This document shows, piece after piece, positions 28,686 through 36,416 of a stretch of 64,000 nt of DNA. The DNA comes from Sphingomonas donggukensis (GTDB lineage: Bacteria > Pseudomonadota > Alphaproteobacteria > Sphingomonadales > Sphingomonadaceae). The position numbers were made by a program, and so were the translations under genes. The DNA lies in the NCBI RefSeq assembly GCF_023674425.1, contig NZ_CP098401.1, positions 1,302,001-1,366,000 of the forward strand. Reading direction: 5' to 3'. Every line of letters starts with the position of its first letter. The stretch's first letter is position 1. The notes under the pieces were generated by a model that worked only from the letters and a program-made list of their open reading frames with translations, was not told the origin of the DNA and did not search any database.

Positions 28686-28723
28686 CGAAAGTTCCGATAT
28701 GGGGTCGATCCACGGAACTTTCG
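28686..28723. terminator. Bidirectional terminator-like inverted repeat
   Basis: CGAAAGTTCCG (28686-28696) and CGGAACTTTCG (28713-28723) form an exact 11-base-pair stem around a 16-base loop. It lies midway between the convergent genes ending at 28667 and 28744 and can act for both strands. Confidence 0.6.
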
Positions 28724-28743
28724 GGCAACTTCGACCGGGCGGC

Positions 28744-28992
28744 TCACCCTTTGCGAATCGCCTTCACCAGTTCGTCCTTCGACATGTCTGACCGGCCCTC
28801 GATGCCGATTTCCCTGGCTTCGTCGTCCAGCTGGTCGCGCGTACGATCCTCAAGCTTCGTGCTGTCATGGCTCAGCGTCCCCGCCGCCTTCGCATTGGCG
28901 ATCCGCGCTGCCTTCTCCTTCGAATTGCCCTGCTTCAACAGTTCCTCGTACAGCGCATCGTCCTTGATCGACGGCCCGTGATCCTTCGCCAT
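28744..28992 (-). CDS. Small protein with Rho_N/SAP-like C-terminal helices (DUF7218-like)
   Basis: 82 aa from the ATG at 28992; AAGGAGA 7 bases upstream decides the start. The N-terminus MAKDHGPSIKDDALYEELLK and SKEKAARIANAKAAG match a small family annotated with a Rho termination factor N-terminal-like region. The C-terminal part RDQLDDEAREIGIEGRSDMS then KDELVKAIRKG is the helix-extended-loop-helix of Rho_N/SAP folds, which bind nucleic acid. Highly charged, soluble. Often stress-linked in related genomes, but I see no GGAAC promoter here. Divergent from purF. Confidence 0.7.
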   Translation of the reverse strand: MAKDHGPSIKDDALYEELLKQGNSKEKAARIANAKAAGTLSHDSTKLEDRTRDQLDDEAREIGIEGRSDMSKDELVKAIRKG

Positions 28993-29050
28993 CACCTGTC
29001 TCCTTCCCCGCGAAAACGCGCCCGGGCGATGACGGATGCATGACAAGCAG

Positions 29051-29079
29051 GCGACAAAGCCGATCGGCCACCCTATATG
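29051..29079 (+). promoter_or_regulatory. Promoter of purF
   Basis: GCGACA (29051-29056), 17 bases, TATATG (29074-29079), 36 bases before the ATG at 29116. The purC and purS promoters have the same spacing and a TATA- or CATA-type -10. Confidence 0.5.
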
Positions 29080-29115
29080 CGCCCCCGGACCCGCTGCTCG
29101 ATCCGCGAAGGCCCC

Positions 29116-30573
29116 ATGCTGACAACGCACCCGTTCGATGACGACAAGCTGCGCGAGGAGTGCGGCATCTTTGGCGTTTCCGGAGCCGAGGGCGCCGCCG
29201 CGCTCGTGGCGCTGGGCCTCCACGCCCTCCAGCACCGCGGGCAGGAGGCGGCTGGCATCACCAGCTTCGACGGTCATGACTTCCACACCCATCGCGCGAT
29301 GGGACATGTCGCCGGCAACTTCGACCGCGACGAGATCATCCGCGCGCTAACCGGCACCGTGGCGTGCGGACACGTCCGCTATTCGACCACCGGCGAGACG
29401 GCGCTCCGCAACGTCCAGCCGCTCTATGCCGAGCTGCAATCGGGCGGATTCGCGGTCGCCCACAACGGCAACATCTCGAACGCGATGCGCCTGCGCCGCG
29501 ATCTCGTGCGGTCGGGTTCGATCTTCCAGTCGACCAGCGACACCGAAACGATCATCCACCTCGTCGCGACGTCCAGCTACCGCACTCTCATCGACCGCTT
29601 CATCGACGCGCTGAAGCAGCTCGAGGGCGCCTATTCGCTGATCTGCATGACGCGCGAGGGCATGATCGCGTGTCGCGATCCGTTGGGCGTGCGGCCACTC
29701 GTGATGGGCAAGCTCGGCGATTCGATTATCTTCGCCTCCGAAACCGTCGCGCTCGACGTCGTCGGTGCCGAATTCCTCCGCGAAGTCGCCCCCGGCGAGT
29801 TGGTCATCGTCAAGGGCACCGAGGTCACCTCCCACCGCCCCTTCGCCCCGATCGCGCCGCGGCCCTGCATCTTCGAATACGTCTATTTCTCGCGTCCCGA
29901 TTCGATCGCCGACGGCCAGTCGGTCTATACGGTCCGAAAGGCGATCGGCGCGCAGCTGGCGATCGAATCGCCGGTCGATGCCGATCTCATCATCCCGGTT
30001 CCCGATTCGGGCGTCCCCGCCGCGCTCGGCTATTCGCAGGAGTCGGGCCAGCCGTTCGAGCTCGGCATCATCCGCTCGCACTACGTCGGGCGCACCTTCA
30101 TCCAGCCCGGCGACAAGGTCCGGCATCTCGGCGTCAAGCTGAAGCACAATGCCAATCGCGCGCTGATCGCGGGCAAGCGTGTCGTGCTGGTCGATGATTC
30201 GATCGTCCGCGGCACCACCAGCCTGAAGATCGTGCAGATGATGCGGGAAGCCGGCGCGGCGGAGGTCCACATGCGCATCGCCAGCCCGCCGACGCGCCAC
30301 AGCTGTTTCTACGGCGTCAACACGCCCGAACGCTCGAAACTGCTGGCGGCGACCCACGACCTCGAAGAAATGCGCGCTTATATCCAGGCCGACAGCCTCG
30401 CCTTCGTGTCAATCGACGGCCTCTACAAGGCGTTGGGTCAGGCCGAGCGGCCTGCAGTGCGGCCCGGCTATTGCGACGCCTGCTTCACCGGCGACTATCC
30501 CACCACGCTGACCGATCAGGACGAGCGCGCGCCGCTCGACCAGTTCGCGCTCCTCGAAGAACGTGTCGGCTGA
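29116..30573 (+). CDS. purF: Amidophosphoribosyltransferase
   Basis: First committed step of purine synthesis: PRPP plus glutamine gives phosphoribosylamine. 485 aa from the ATG at 29116. Residues 1-15 (MLTTHPFDDDKLREE) are a propeptide that must be removed to expose Cys16, the N-terminal nucleophile (CGIFGV). The glutaminase domain includes ALQHRGQEAAGITSFDG and CGHVRYSTTGE; the PRTase domain includes the PRPP loop VVLVDDSIVRGTTSLKIVQM. Cysteines in RPCIFEYVYFS, HSCFYGV and GYCDACFTGD fit the [4Fe-4S]-containing Bacillus type. An SDR gene follows after 23 bases. Confidence 0.97.
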   Translation: MLTTHPFDDDKLREECGIFGVSGAEGAAALVALGLHALQHRGQEAAGITSFDGHDFHTHRAMGHVAGNFDRDEIIRALTGTVACGHVRYSTTGETALRNVQPLYAELQSGGFAVAHNGNISNAMRLRRDLVRSGSIFQSTSDTETIIHLVATSSYRTLIDRFIDALKQLEGAYSLICMTREGMIACRDPLGVRPLVMGKLGDSIIFASETVALDVVGAEFLREVAPGELVIVKGTEVTSHRPFAPIAPRPCIFEYVYFSRPDSIADGQSVYTVRKAIGAQLAIESPVDADLIIPVPDSGVPAALGYSQESGQPFELGIIRSHYVGRTFIQPGDKVRHLGVKLKHNANRALIAGKRVVLVDDSIVRGTTSLKIVQMMREAGAAEVHMRIASPPTRHSCFYGVNTPERSKLLAATHDLEEMRAYIQADSLAFVSIDGLYKALGQAERPAVRPGYCDACFTGDYPTTLTDQDERAPLDQFALLEERVG

Positions 30574-30596
30574 CGCCGCTAACCCACGGAAATCAC

Positions 30597-31307
30597 ATGA
30601 CTGACACCCCCCTCGCGGGCAAGACCGCGCTCGTCACCGGCGCCAGCCGCGGCATCGGTGCCGCCACCGCCCTCGCGCTCGGCGCGGCGGGCGCGCACGT
30701 CGTCCTCACCGCCCGTACCACCGGCGGGCTCGAAGAGGTCGAGGATGCGATCCACGCCGCCGGCGGCAGCGCGACGATCGCCCCGCTCGACCTGTCCGAA
30801 AGCGACGGCATCCCCCGCTTGGCTGCGGCGGTCACGGAACGCTGGCAGGCGCTCGACATCCTTGTCCTCAACGCCGCGATGCTCGGCTCGCTCTGCCCCG
30901 TCACCGCCTTCGACCCCAAGGAATTGTCGAAGGTCATGACCCTGAATGTCAGCGCGCAGGCCGCGCTGATCGGCTCGTTCGACGCCCTGCTCCGCGCATC
31001 GAGCGCAGGCCGCGTCATAGGCCTCACCTCCAGTGTCGGCGCAACGCCGCGCGCCTACTGGGGCATGTACGGCGCGTCGAAGGCGGCGTTCGAAAATCTG
31101 CTCCAGAGTTATGCCGCGGAAGTCGGTCGCATGAGCCGCGTTCGCGTCGCGATCATCGATCCGGGGGCCACCCGCACGAAGATGCGCGCGCGGGCCTATC
31201 CCGGCGAAGACCCCGCCAGCGTCAAACCGCCCGAGCGCGTCGCGGATCGCATCCTCTCGCTCCTGGCCGAAGACTTCGAAACCGGTGTGAAGATCCGCGT
31301 CGCTTAG
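30597..31307 (+). CDS. SDR-family NAD(P)-dependent oxidoreductase
   Basis: 236-aa classical short-chain dehydrogenase from the ATG at 30597. Cofactor loop LVTGASRGIGAATALALGAA, LNAAMLGSL (NNAG equivalent, here NAAM), catalytic Ser in LTSSVGATPR and YxxxK as YGASKAAFENL. Arg following the second beta strand (LTARTTGGLEEVEDAIHAAG) favours NADP(H). The substrate cannot be told. Only 23 bases after purF, so likely co-transcribed with it. Its TAG stop interlocks with the stop of the convergent serine hydrolase gene by 4 bases (31304-31307), so no terminator fits between. Confidence 0.93.
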   Translation: MTDTPLAGKTALVTGASRGIGAATALALGAAGAHVVLTARTTGGLEEVEDAIHAAGGSATIAPLDLSESDGIPRLAAAVTERWQALDILVLNAAMLGSLCPVTAFDPKELSKVMTLNVSAQAALIGSFDALLRASSAGRVIGLTSSVGATPRAYWGMYGASKAAFENLLQSYAAEVGRMSRVRVAIIDPGATRTKMRARAYPGEDPASVKPPERVADRILSLLAEDFETGVKIRVA

Positions 31308-32464
31308 TCGGCAGCGGCGATCAACTTTGCCTGGAACGCAGCCCGCGCCGCCGACAGATCCCGCCCGGTCGCTTGCGGCCAGGCGCCGACCATGACGATT
31401 ACGATCCGCTTCGCCGGATCGACGAGGATGCTCTGCCCGAAGATGCCCTGCGCGCCGAACCGCGCGTCGGGGTAGGTCCACCATTGATAGCCGTAGCCGT
31501 AGCCGGGCCGCCCCACCGACGCCTTGGCCGCCGTCGCCTGGCCGAACCAGCCGGCGGGCACGATGCCCTTGCCGCCGTCCAGCGCAAGTTGGCCCATGCG
31601 GGCGTAGTCGCGCAGCGATACTGACAGGCAGCATCCACCGACTTCCTGTCCGGACGGATCGGTCATCCAGAACGCATCGCGCTCCATGCCGTAGGCGCGC
31701 CAGACCTTTTCGGTCAGATAGGTCGCAAGCGGCTTGCGCGTCGCCTTGGATACCAGCACGCCGATCAGGTTCGTCTCGCCGGTCTTGTATACCCATTTCG
31801 CGCCGGGCGCGGTGTCACGCGGTAGCGTCCGCGTATAGGCGACGGTCGGGTCGATTCCCGCCGGAACCGGCTTGGCGTACATCCGGGCGACGTCGGAGTT
31901 CGGGTCGGTATAATCCTCGTTCCAGCGCACCCCCGACGTCATGGTGAGCAATTGCGCAATGCTGACGCCGTCGTAGGCGCTGCCCGCCAGTTCGGGGATG
32001 TAGCGCGTCACCGGTTCGTCGACCGATGCGATGAAGCCATCCCGGATCGCCGCGCCGACCAGGGTCGAGGTGAACGACTTGGCGACCGAGAAGCTCGTCC
32101 AGCGGCCCTCCGCCGTCAGGCCGCGGGCGTAGCGCTCCAGACGAATCTTGCCGTCCTGAAGCACGATCAGCCCGGCAACATTTTGGGCCGCGATGAACGC
32201 GTCGACCTCTGCGGCCGGCAGCGCCAGGGGACGGCCCGGGAGCAGCGGGTGCACGCGGCGACCGGCCTTCACGACATGGCCGGGAAACAGCGCCTCCATG
32301 TGCGGGAAATTGGCGTCGCGCTGGGCCTGCGACCAGAACAGCACTTCCGCGCCGATCTGCCGCAGCTTGGCGGCGTTGCCCGCCTCGACCCGGACCGGAC
32401 CAGCCGCCGGAGCGGTCGCGCACCCGGCGAGCGCCAATGCGCCCACCATCACCCAAGCCTTCAT
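31304..32464 (-). CDS. Serine hydrolase, beta-lactamase/class C PBP-like lipoprotein
   Basis: 386 aa from the ATG at 32464 (MKAWVMVGALALAGCATAPA), with lipobox ALAGC (Cys15). The penicilloyl-serine transferase fold has SVAK (Ser126, Lys129) in WTSFSVAKSFTSTLVGAAIR and a second motif YKTGETNLIGVLVSK with Tyr as general base. The third motif is less clear. These EstB/AmpC-like proteins are usually esterases or D-amino-acid peptidases, not resistance enzymes; nothing here shows beta-lactam hydrolysis. It overlaps the cfa stop by ATGA, so the two form an operon with cfa first. Confidence 0.87.
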   Translation of the reverse strand: MKAWVMVGALALAGCATAPAAGPVRVEAGNAAKLRQIGAEVLFWSQAQRDANFPHMEALFPGHVVKAGRRVHPLLPGRPLALPAAEVDAFIAAQNVAGLIVLQDGKIRLERYARGLTAEGRWTSFSVAKSFTSTLVGAAIRDGFIASVDEPVTRYIPELAGSAYDGVSIAQLLTMTSGVRWNEDYTDPNSDVARMYAKPVPAGIDPTVAYTRTLPRDTAPGAKWVYKTGETNLIGVLVSKATRKPLATYLTEKVWRAYGMERDAFWMTDPSGQEVGGCCLSVSLRDYARMGQLALDGGKGIVPAGWFGQATAAKASVGRPGYGYGYQWWTYPDARFGAQGIFGQSILVDPAKRIVIVMVGAWPQATGRDLSAARAAFQAKLIAAAD

Positions 32465-33708
32465 GCCGCGTCCTTCACCAAAGTCACCTGCACGACGTCG
32501 ATCCCGCCGCCGCGGAACCCGCCCTCGCAATACATCAGATAATAGCGCCACAAATCCATGAAACCACGATCGAAATCCGGCGGCAGGCGTCCTTCCCGCG
32601 CGGCCTCATCGAAGCGTTCGCGCCACATGCGCAAGGTTTCGGCATAGTCGAGCCCGAACCCAACCCGATCGCGCCATGCGAGGCCATTTGCCGCGGCAAG
32701 CGCGCGGAATTCGCGTTCCGAGACCAGCATGCCGCCCGGAAACACATAAGCCTGGATGAAATCGACGTTGCCCGCATAGGCATCGAAAATCGCGTCGTCG
32801 ATCGTGATGAGCTGGATCGCGGCGCGCCCGCCCGGCTTCAGCGCCGCGGCGACCGCGTGGAGGTAAGCGGGCCAATATTCCCGGCCCACCGCCTCGACCA
32901 TTTCGATGCTGGCGACCGCGTCATAGGTGCCGGCAACGTCGCGGTAGTCGGTGATGGTGAAGCGGGCGTTGGTCAGCCCGGCGGCGGCCGCCCGCGCCTC
33001 GGCGTAGTCGCGCTGCTCGGTGGACAGGGTGATCCCGTGCACAGAAACGCCGACGCGCGCCGCGATTTCCGCGAACGAGCCCCATCCACACCCGATTTCG
33101 AGGACGGTGTCGCCCGGCCCGACCCCGGTGCGCGCCAGCACCGCAGCGAGCTTCGCATCCTGCGCCGCCTCCAGCGTCATGCCGGGCGTCGGAAACATCG
33201 CGCTGGAATAGGTCATGCCGGCGTCGAGCCACGGCCGGTAGAAGTCGTTCCCGAGATCATAGTGATAGGCGATGTTCGCGCGGGCGCGGGCGGGCGTGTT
33301 GCGGCGCAGCCAATGGCCCAGACGGCGTAGCTGCTTGGTCAGCGCACCCGCCCGCGCGACGCGACCGAGCGGCACACGATTGCGCATGAACAGGTCGAAC
33401 AGCGGCACCGGATCGGGGCTGGACCAGTCGCCTGCCGCCCATGCCTCATACCATCCAGCCGAGCCGCCGCTCGCTAGCTTCCAGAGCGCGCGCCAGTTGG
33501 CGAGGCGGACGATCGCGACCGGGCCGTCGGCGTGTCCGCCGAGCCGGCGGGCGGTGCCGTCGGGCAAGGTCGCCTCAATCGCGCCCGCAGCCAGGCCGCG
33601 GTCGATGCGGTCGAGCATCGCGTGCGCGACCGGCGCGAACAGACGCGCGAGCCGCGACGGGCGGATGCGGACGGTGCGGCGCCCGCGGTTGGGCATGTGC
33701 GCGGTCAT
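32461..33708 (-). CDS. cfa: Cyclopropane-fatty-acyl-phospholipid synthase family methyltransferase
   Basis: SAM-dependent enzyme of the CFA/mycolic-acid cyclopropane synthase family, which adds a methylene across the double bond of membrane lipids in stationary phase or stress. 415 aa from the ATG at 33708 (MTAHMPNRGRRTVRIRP). The N-terminal part, AHAMLDRIDRGLAAGAIEAT then WYEAWAAGDWSSPDPVPLFD, fits the family. The SAM-binding motif VLEIGCGWGSFAEIAARVGV is clear, and FDYxxxx-type active site regions follow (YHYDLGNDFYRPWLDAGMTY). Ends with MDLWRYYLMYCEGGFRGGGI. Two-gene operon with the serine hydrolase. Confidence 0.93.
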   Translation of the reverse strand: MTAHMPNRGRRTVRIRPSRLARLFAPVAHAMLDRIDRGLAAGAIEATLPDGTARRLGGHADGPVAIVRLANWRALWKLASGGSAGWYEAWAAGDWSSPDPVPLFDLFMRNRVPLGRVARAGALTKQLRRLGHWLRRNTPARARANIAYHYDLGNDFYRPWLDAGMTYSSAMFPTPGMTLEAAQDAKLAAVLARTGVGPGDTVLEIGCGWGSFAEIAARVGVSVHGITLSTEQRDYAEARAAAAGLTNARFTITDYRDVAGTYDAVASIEMVEAVGREYWPAYLHAVAAALKPGGRAAIQLITIDDAIFDAYAGNVDFIQAYVFPGGMLVSEREFRALAAANGLAWRDRVGFGLDYAETLRMWRERFDEAAREGRLPPDFDRGFMDLWRYYLMYCEGGFRGGGIDVVQVTLVKDAA

Positions 33709-33817
33709 CGAATTTCTCGAAGTTTGCGCGTGCGCAGGTTTAAAACGCGTGTGAAGTTCGGCCCCCGAGTCATGGCCGCCGCATAGCGCGGGCGGGCGGC
33801 GTAGGACAGCGGCTGCG

Positions 33818-35170
33818 TCAGCGTGCGGCGCGCCCCGCTTCCAGCGCGCGTTCGCGGGCCTCACGGTGGCCGATGATCTTGCGCGGATAGTCGCGCGGGC
33901 GGCAGCCGTGGGCATCGGGATCGTGGATCAGGTCGTCCGACAGCTTGGCAAGCTCGGGCACCCATTCGCGGATATAGCCGGCGGCATCGAATTTCTCCGA
34001 CTGGACCAGCGGCGCCATGATCCGGCCCCACATGTTCGAATCGATGCCGGTGCCCGCGACCCACTGCCAGTTGACCGAATTATTGGCGTAATCGGCGTCG
34101 ACCAGCGTGTCCCAGAACCAGCGCTCGCCGACCCGCCAGTCGACCAGCAGGTGCTTGATGAGGAATGACGCGGCGATCATGCGGACGCGGTTGTGCATCC
34201 ATCCGGTCGCCCAAAGCTGGCGCATGCCGGCATCGACGATCGGATAGCCGGTGCGCCCCTGACGCCATGCCGCCACGTCCTTCTCCGAGCGGCGCCACGG
34301 CAGCGCGTCGAATTTTTCGCGGCCATTGTGGTCGCCATAGTCCGGGCGGTCGAGGATGACGCCCCGCGTGAAATCGCGCCACGCCAGCTCCTTGTGAAAG
34401 GTAAGCGCCGCGCGACCGCCGCCGACGAGATGCCAGACGTCGCGCGCCGAAATCTCGCCGAAGTGGAGGTGCGGCGACAGGCGCGAGCTCCCGTCGATCG
34501 AGGGCAGGTTGCGATCGACGTCATACGCCGCAACCGCATCACCGAAGTCCTTGGCCTGCTTGCGCGCGGCATCCTCGCCGGGCGTCCAGACGTCGAAGCC
34601 GCCCGACCAGTCGGGCTTGGTCGGCAGCAGTTTCCAGTCGGCGAGGGCTTCGCTCTTCGGCCATTTGGCGGGAGCCTGGATCGTGCGCGGCATCGGGAGC
34701 GGGTCTTCGGGCGGCATCCGTGTCGCGAGCGCCTTCCAGAAAGACGAATAGACCTTGAACAAGCCGCCAGCGCCGGTCGTCACGTCCTCGATCGGGGCGA
34801 GGTGGTTGCCGTCGTGCAGCGTGAGGCGGTCGCCGAGCGCGTCCTCGGCCTTGCGCCACCATGGTTCGTAATGGCGGATGGCGTGGATGGCGGTTGCGCC
34901 GCTTTCCTCGCAGAGTTTGCGAAGCTCGGTGACGGCGTCGCCTTTGCGGAGGATCAGGCGTGAGCCCTTGGCGCGGAGCGCGGTGTCGAGCGATTTCAGG
35001 CTGTGATGGAGCCACCAGCGTTGGGCGGCGCCGGTGCGCCATTTGCCTGGCGCATCGTCGTCGCGGACATAGATGGGGATGACTGCGCCTTCATGGGCCG
35101 CTGCGACGAGCGCGGGCTGGTCGTGGAGGCGGAGGTCCTGGCGGAGCCAGAGGAGCACGGGTGCGGTCAT
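33818..35170 (-). CDS. phrB: Deoxyribodipyrimidine (CPD) photolyase
   Basis: Light-driven repair of cyclobutane pyrimidine dimers. 450 aa. N-terminal photolyase alpha/beta domain binding an antenna cofactor (PVLLWLRQDLRLHDQPALVA), then a helical FAD-binding domain. That domain has SPHLHFGEISARDVWHLVG, ELAWRDFTRGVIL, TGYPIVDAGMRQLWATGWMH and WMHNRVRMIAASFLIKHLLV, and the Trp-rich C-terminus DYANNSVNWQWVAGTGIDSN. It belongs to the class I microbial CPD photolyase group. A GGAAC-N16-CGTA site sits immediately upstream on the same strand, so it may be part of the stress regulon. Ends 109 bases before cfa. Confidence 0.95.
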   Translation of the reverse strand: MTAPVLLWLRQDLRLHDQPALVAAAHEGAVIPIYVRDDDAPGKWRTGAAQRWWLHHSLKSLDTALRAKGSRLILRKGDAVTELRKLCEESGATAIHAIRHYEPWWRKAEDALGDRLTLHDGNHLAPIEDVTTGAGGLFKVYSSFWKALATRMPPEDPLPMPRTIQAPAKWPKSEALADWKLLPTKPDWSGGFDVWTPGEDAARKQAKDFGDAVAAYDVDRNLPSIDGSSRLSPHLHFGEISARDVWHLVGGGRAALTFHKELAWRDFTRGVILDRPDYGDHNGREKFDALPWRRSEKDVAAWRQGRTGYPIVDAGMRQLWATGWMHNRVRMIAASFLIKHLLVDWRVGERWFWDTLVDADYANNSVNWQWVAGTGIDSNMWGRIMAPLVQSEKFDAAGYIREWVPELAKLSDDLIHDPDAHGCRPRDYPRKIIGHREARERALEAGRAAR

Positions 35171-35178
35171 GGCGCGAT

Positions 35179-35203
35179 TACGCGTGGGGTGGCGGGGCGT
35201 TCC
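35179..35203 (-). promoter_or_regulatory. Candidate sigma-EcfG promoter of phrB
   Basis: Minus strand GGAAC (35203-35199), 16 bases, CGTA (35182-35179). The -10 departs from CGTT at one base. It is only 8 bases from the ATG at 35170, which would give an almost leaderless message. Photolyase genes are known members of general-stress regulons in some alphaproteobacteria. Confidence 0.45.
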
Positions 35204-35231
35204 GCGGGGGTGGGCGCCGCTCGTCCCATCG

Positions 35232-35309
35232 CCGTTCGTTTCGAGCGCAGTCGAGAAACCGCAGCGGGAGCGCGGTTGGCGGTTTCTCGACTACGCTCGA
35301 AACGAACGG
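35232..35309. repeat. Palindromic repeat, family B (copy 1)
   Basis: 78 bases. The left arm 35232-35262 begins CCGTTCGTTTCGAGCGCAGT; the right arm 35279-35309 is its inverse at 30 of 31 positions, around a 16-base centre. It sits in the 178-base gap between phrB and korB. Copy 2 is at 47304-47382. The outer 14 bases are shared with family A. Confidence 0.85.
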
Positions 35310-35348
35310 ATGATGTTTGGCGAGCACGGACGGCGCTAGGTTGGCCCC

Positions 35349-36377
35349 TCACTCCGTCCGCGGTTCCTTGTCGACCATCCAAGTCTGGCCCTTCGACACC
35401 AGTTTCTGCAGGTCGGGCACCTTCCCCGCGGCGGCGGCGCTGTTCTGCTGGACGACGGCGCTTTCGAATGTCGGGGCGGGATCGTTGTAGAGGACGCCCA
35501 GCGCCATCGGGAAGGCGCCGAACGGCATTTCGACGAGCAGGTGCGCGATCATGCGGTTGGCCTGGTCGTGGACCAGCACGCCCGAGGTGTCGCCATCGAC
35601 GACCTCGACCACCTTCAGCGTCAGCCGGTCGCGGTCGAGGACCAGCCCCTTCGTGCCGCCATCGAACACCATCGGCTTGCCGTGCTCGACCCAAAGCTGG
35701 TTGGCGGCGGCGTTGGGCTTGGCGGTGAAGGGGGCGAAGACGTCGTCGTTGTAGACGATGCAGTTCTGGAAGATTTCGACTAAGCTCGCGCCCTTGTGGG
35801 CGTGGGCGGCCTTCAGCACCGTGGGCAAGTTCTTGTGGACGTCCACCGCGCGCGAGACGAAGCGCGCGCCGCTGCCGAGCGCGAAGGCGCAGGGGCTGGC
35901 CGGGCGGTCGACCGATCCGAACGGCGTCGATGGACTGCGCGTGCCGACGCGCGAGGTCGGGGAGTATTGCCCCTTAGTCAGGCCGTAGATCTCGTTGTTG
36001 AACAGCAGCACCTGGCAATCGAGGTTGCGGCGCAGCAGGTGCATCGTGTGGTTGCCGCCGATCGACAGCGCGTCGCCATCGCCGGTGATGATCCACACGT
36101 CGAGGTTGGGATTGGCGAGCTTAACCCCCGTCGCCACCGCCGGCGCGCGGCCGTGAATAGTGTGGAAGCCATAGGTTTCCATGTAATAGGGAAAACGAGA
36201 CGAGCAGCCGATGCCGCTGACGAACACGGTATTTTCCGGCCGCACGCCCAGTTCGGGCATGGTCCGCTGCACCGCCTTCAGCACCGCATAATCGCCGCAG
36301 CCGGGGCACCAGCGCACTTCCTGGTCGGTTTCCCAGTCCTTGGGCTTGCTGGGGATCACGGGGGTCATGTCGTTCAT
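35349..36377 (-). CDS. korB: 2-oxoacid:ferredoxin oxidoreductase subunit beta
   Basis: Thiamine-diphosphate subunit of an enzyme that oxidises a 2-oxoacid (most likely 2-oxoglutarate) to the CoA ester while reducing ferredoxin. 342 aa; ATG at 36377 with AGGAAGC upstream. It has WCPGCGDYAVLKAVQRTMPE and FVSGIGCSSRFPYYMETYGF, where the CPGC and GCSS cysteines are iron-sulfur ligands. The ThDP motif VWIITGDGDALSIGGNHTMH ends in LLFNNEIYGLTKGQYSPTSR. It lies 39 bases after korA. Two-subunit enzymes of this design exist in actinobacteria and aerobic proteobacteria. No ferredoxin gene is adjacent. Confidence 0.95.
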   Translation of the reverse strand: MNDMTPVIPSKPKDWETDQEVRWCPGCGDYAVLKAVQRTMPELGVRPENTVFVSGIGCSSRFPYYMETYGFHTIHGRAPAVATGVKLANPNLDVWIITGDGDALSIGGNHTMHLLRRNLDCQVLLFNNEIYGLTKGQYSPTSRVGTRSPSTPFGSVDRPASPCAFALGSGARFVSRAVDVHKNLPTVLKAAHAHKGASLVEIFQNCIVYNDDVFAPFTAKPNAAANQLWVEHGKPMVFDGGTKGLVLDRDRLTLKVVEVVDGDTSGVLVHDQANRMIAHLLVEMPFGAFPMALGVLYNDPAPTFESAVVQQNSAAAAGKVPDLQKLVSKGQTWMVDKEPRTE

Positions 36378-36416
36378 CGTCTTGCTTCCTGGTTCCCGCG
36401 CGTCGGCGGCACGGGA

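Noticed and set aside
29347..30357. Minus-strand frame of 336 codons opposite purF
   Set aside because: Complement of a well-supported purF; the protein is low-complexity Arg/Asp-rich with no domain and no ribosome site.
31304..32464. Beta-lactamase resistance gene
   Set aside because: The SxxK fold is shared by esterases and peptidases. The operon with cyclopropane synthase and the lipoprotein signal do not suggest antibiotic resistance.
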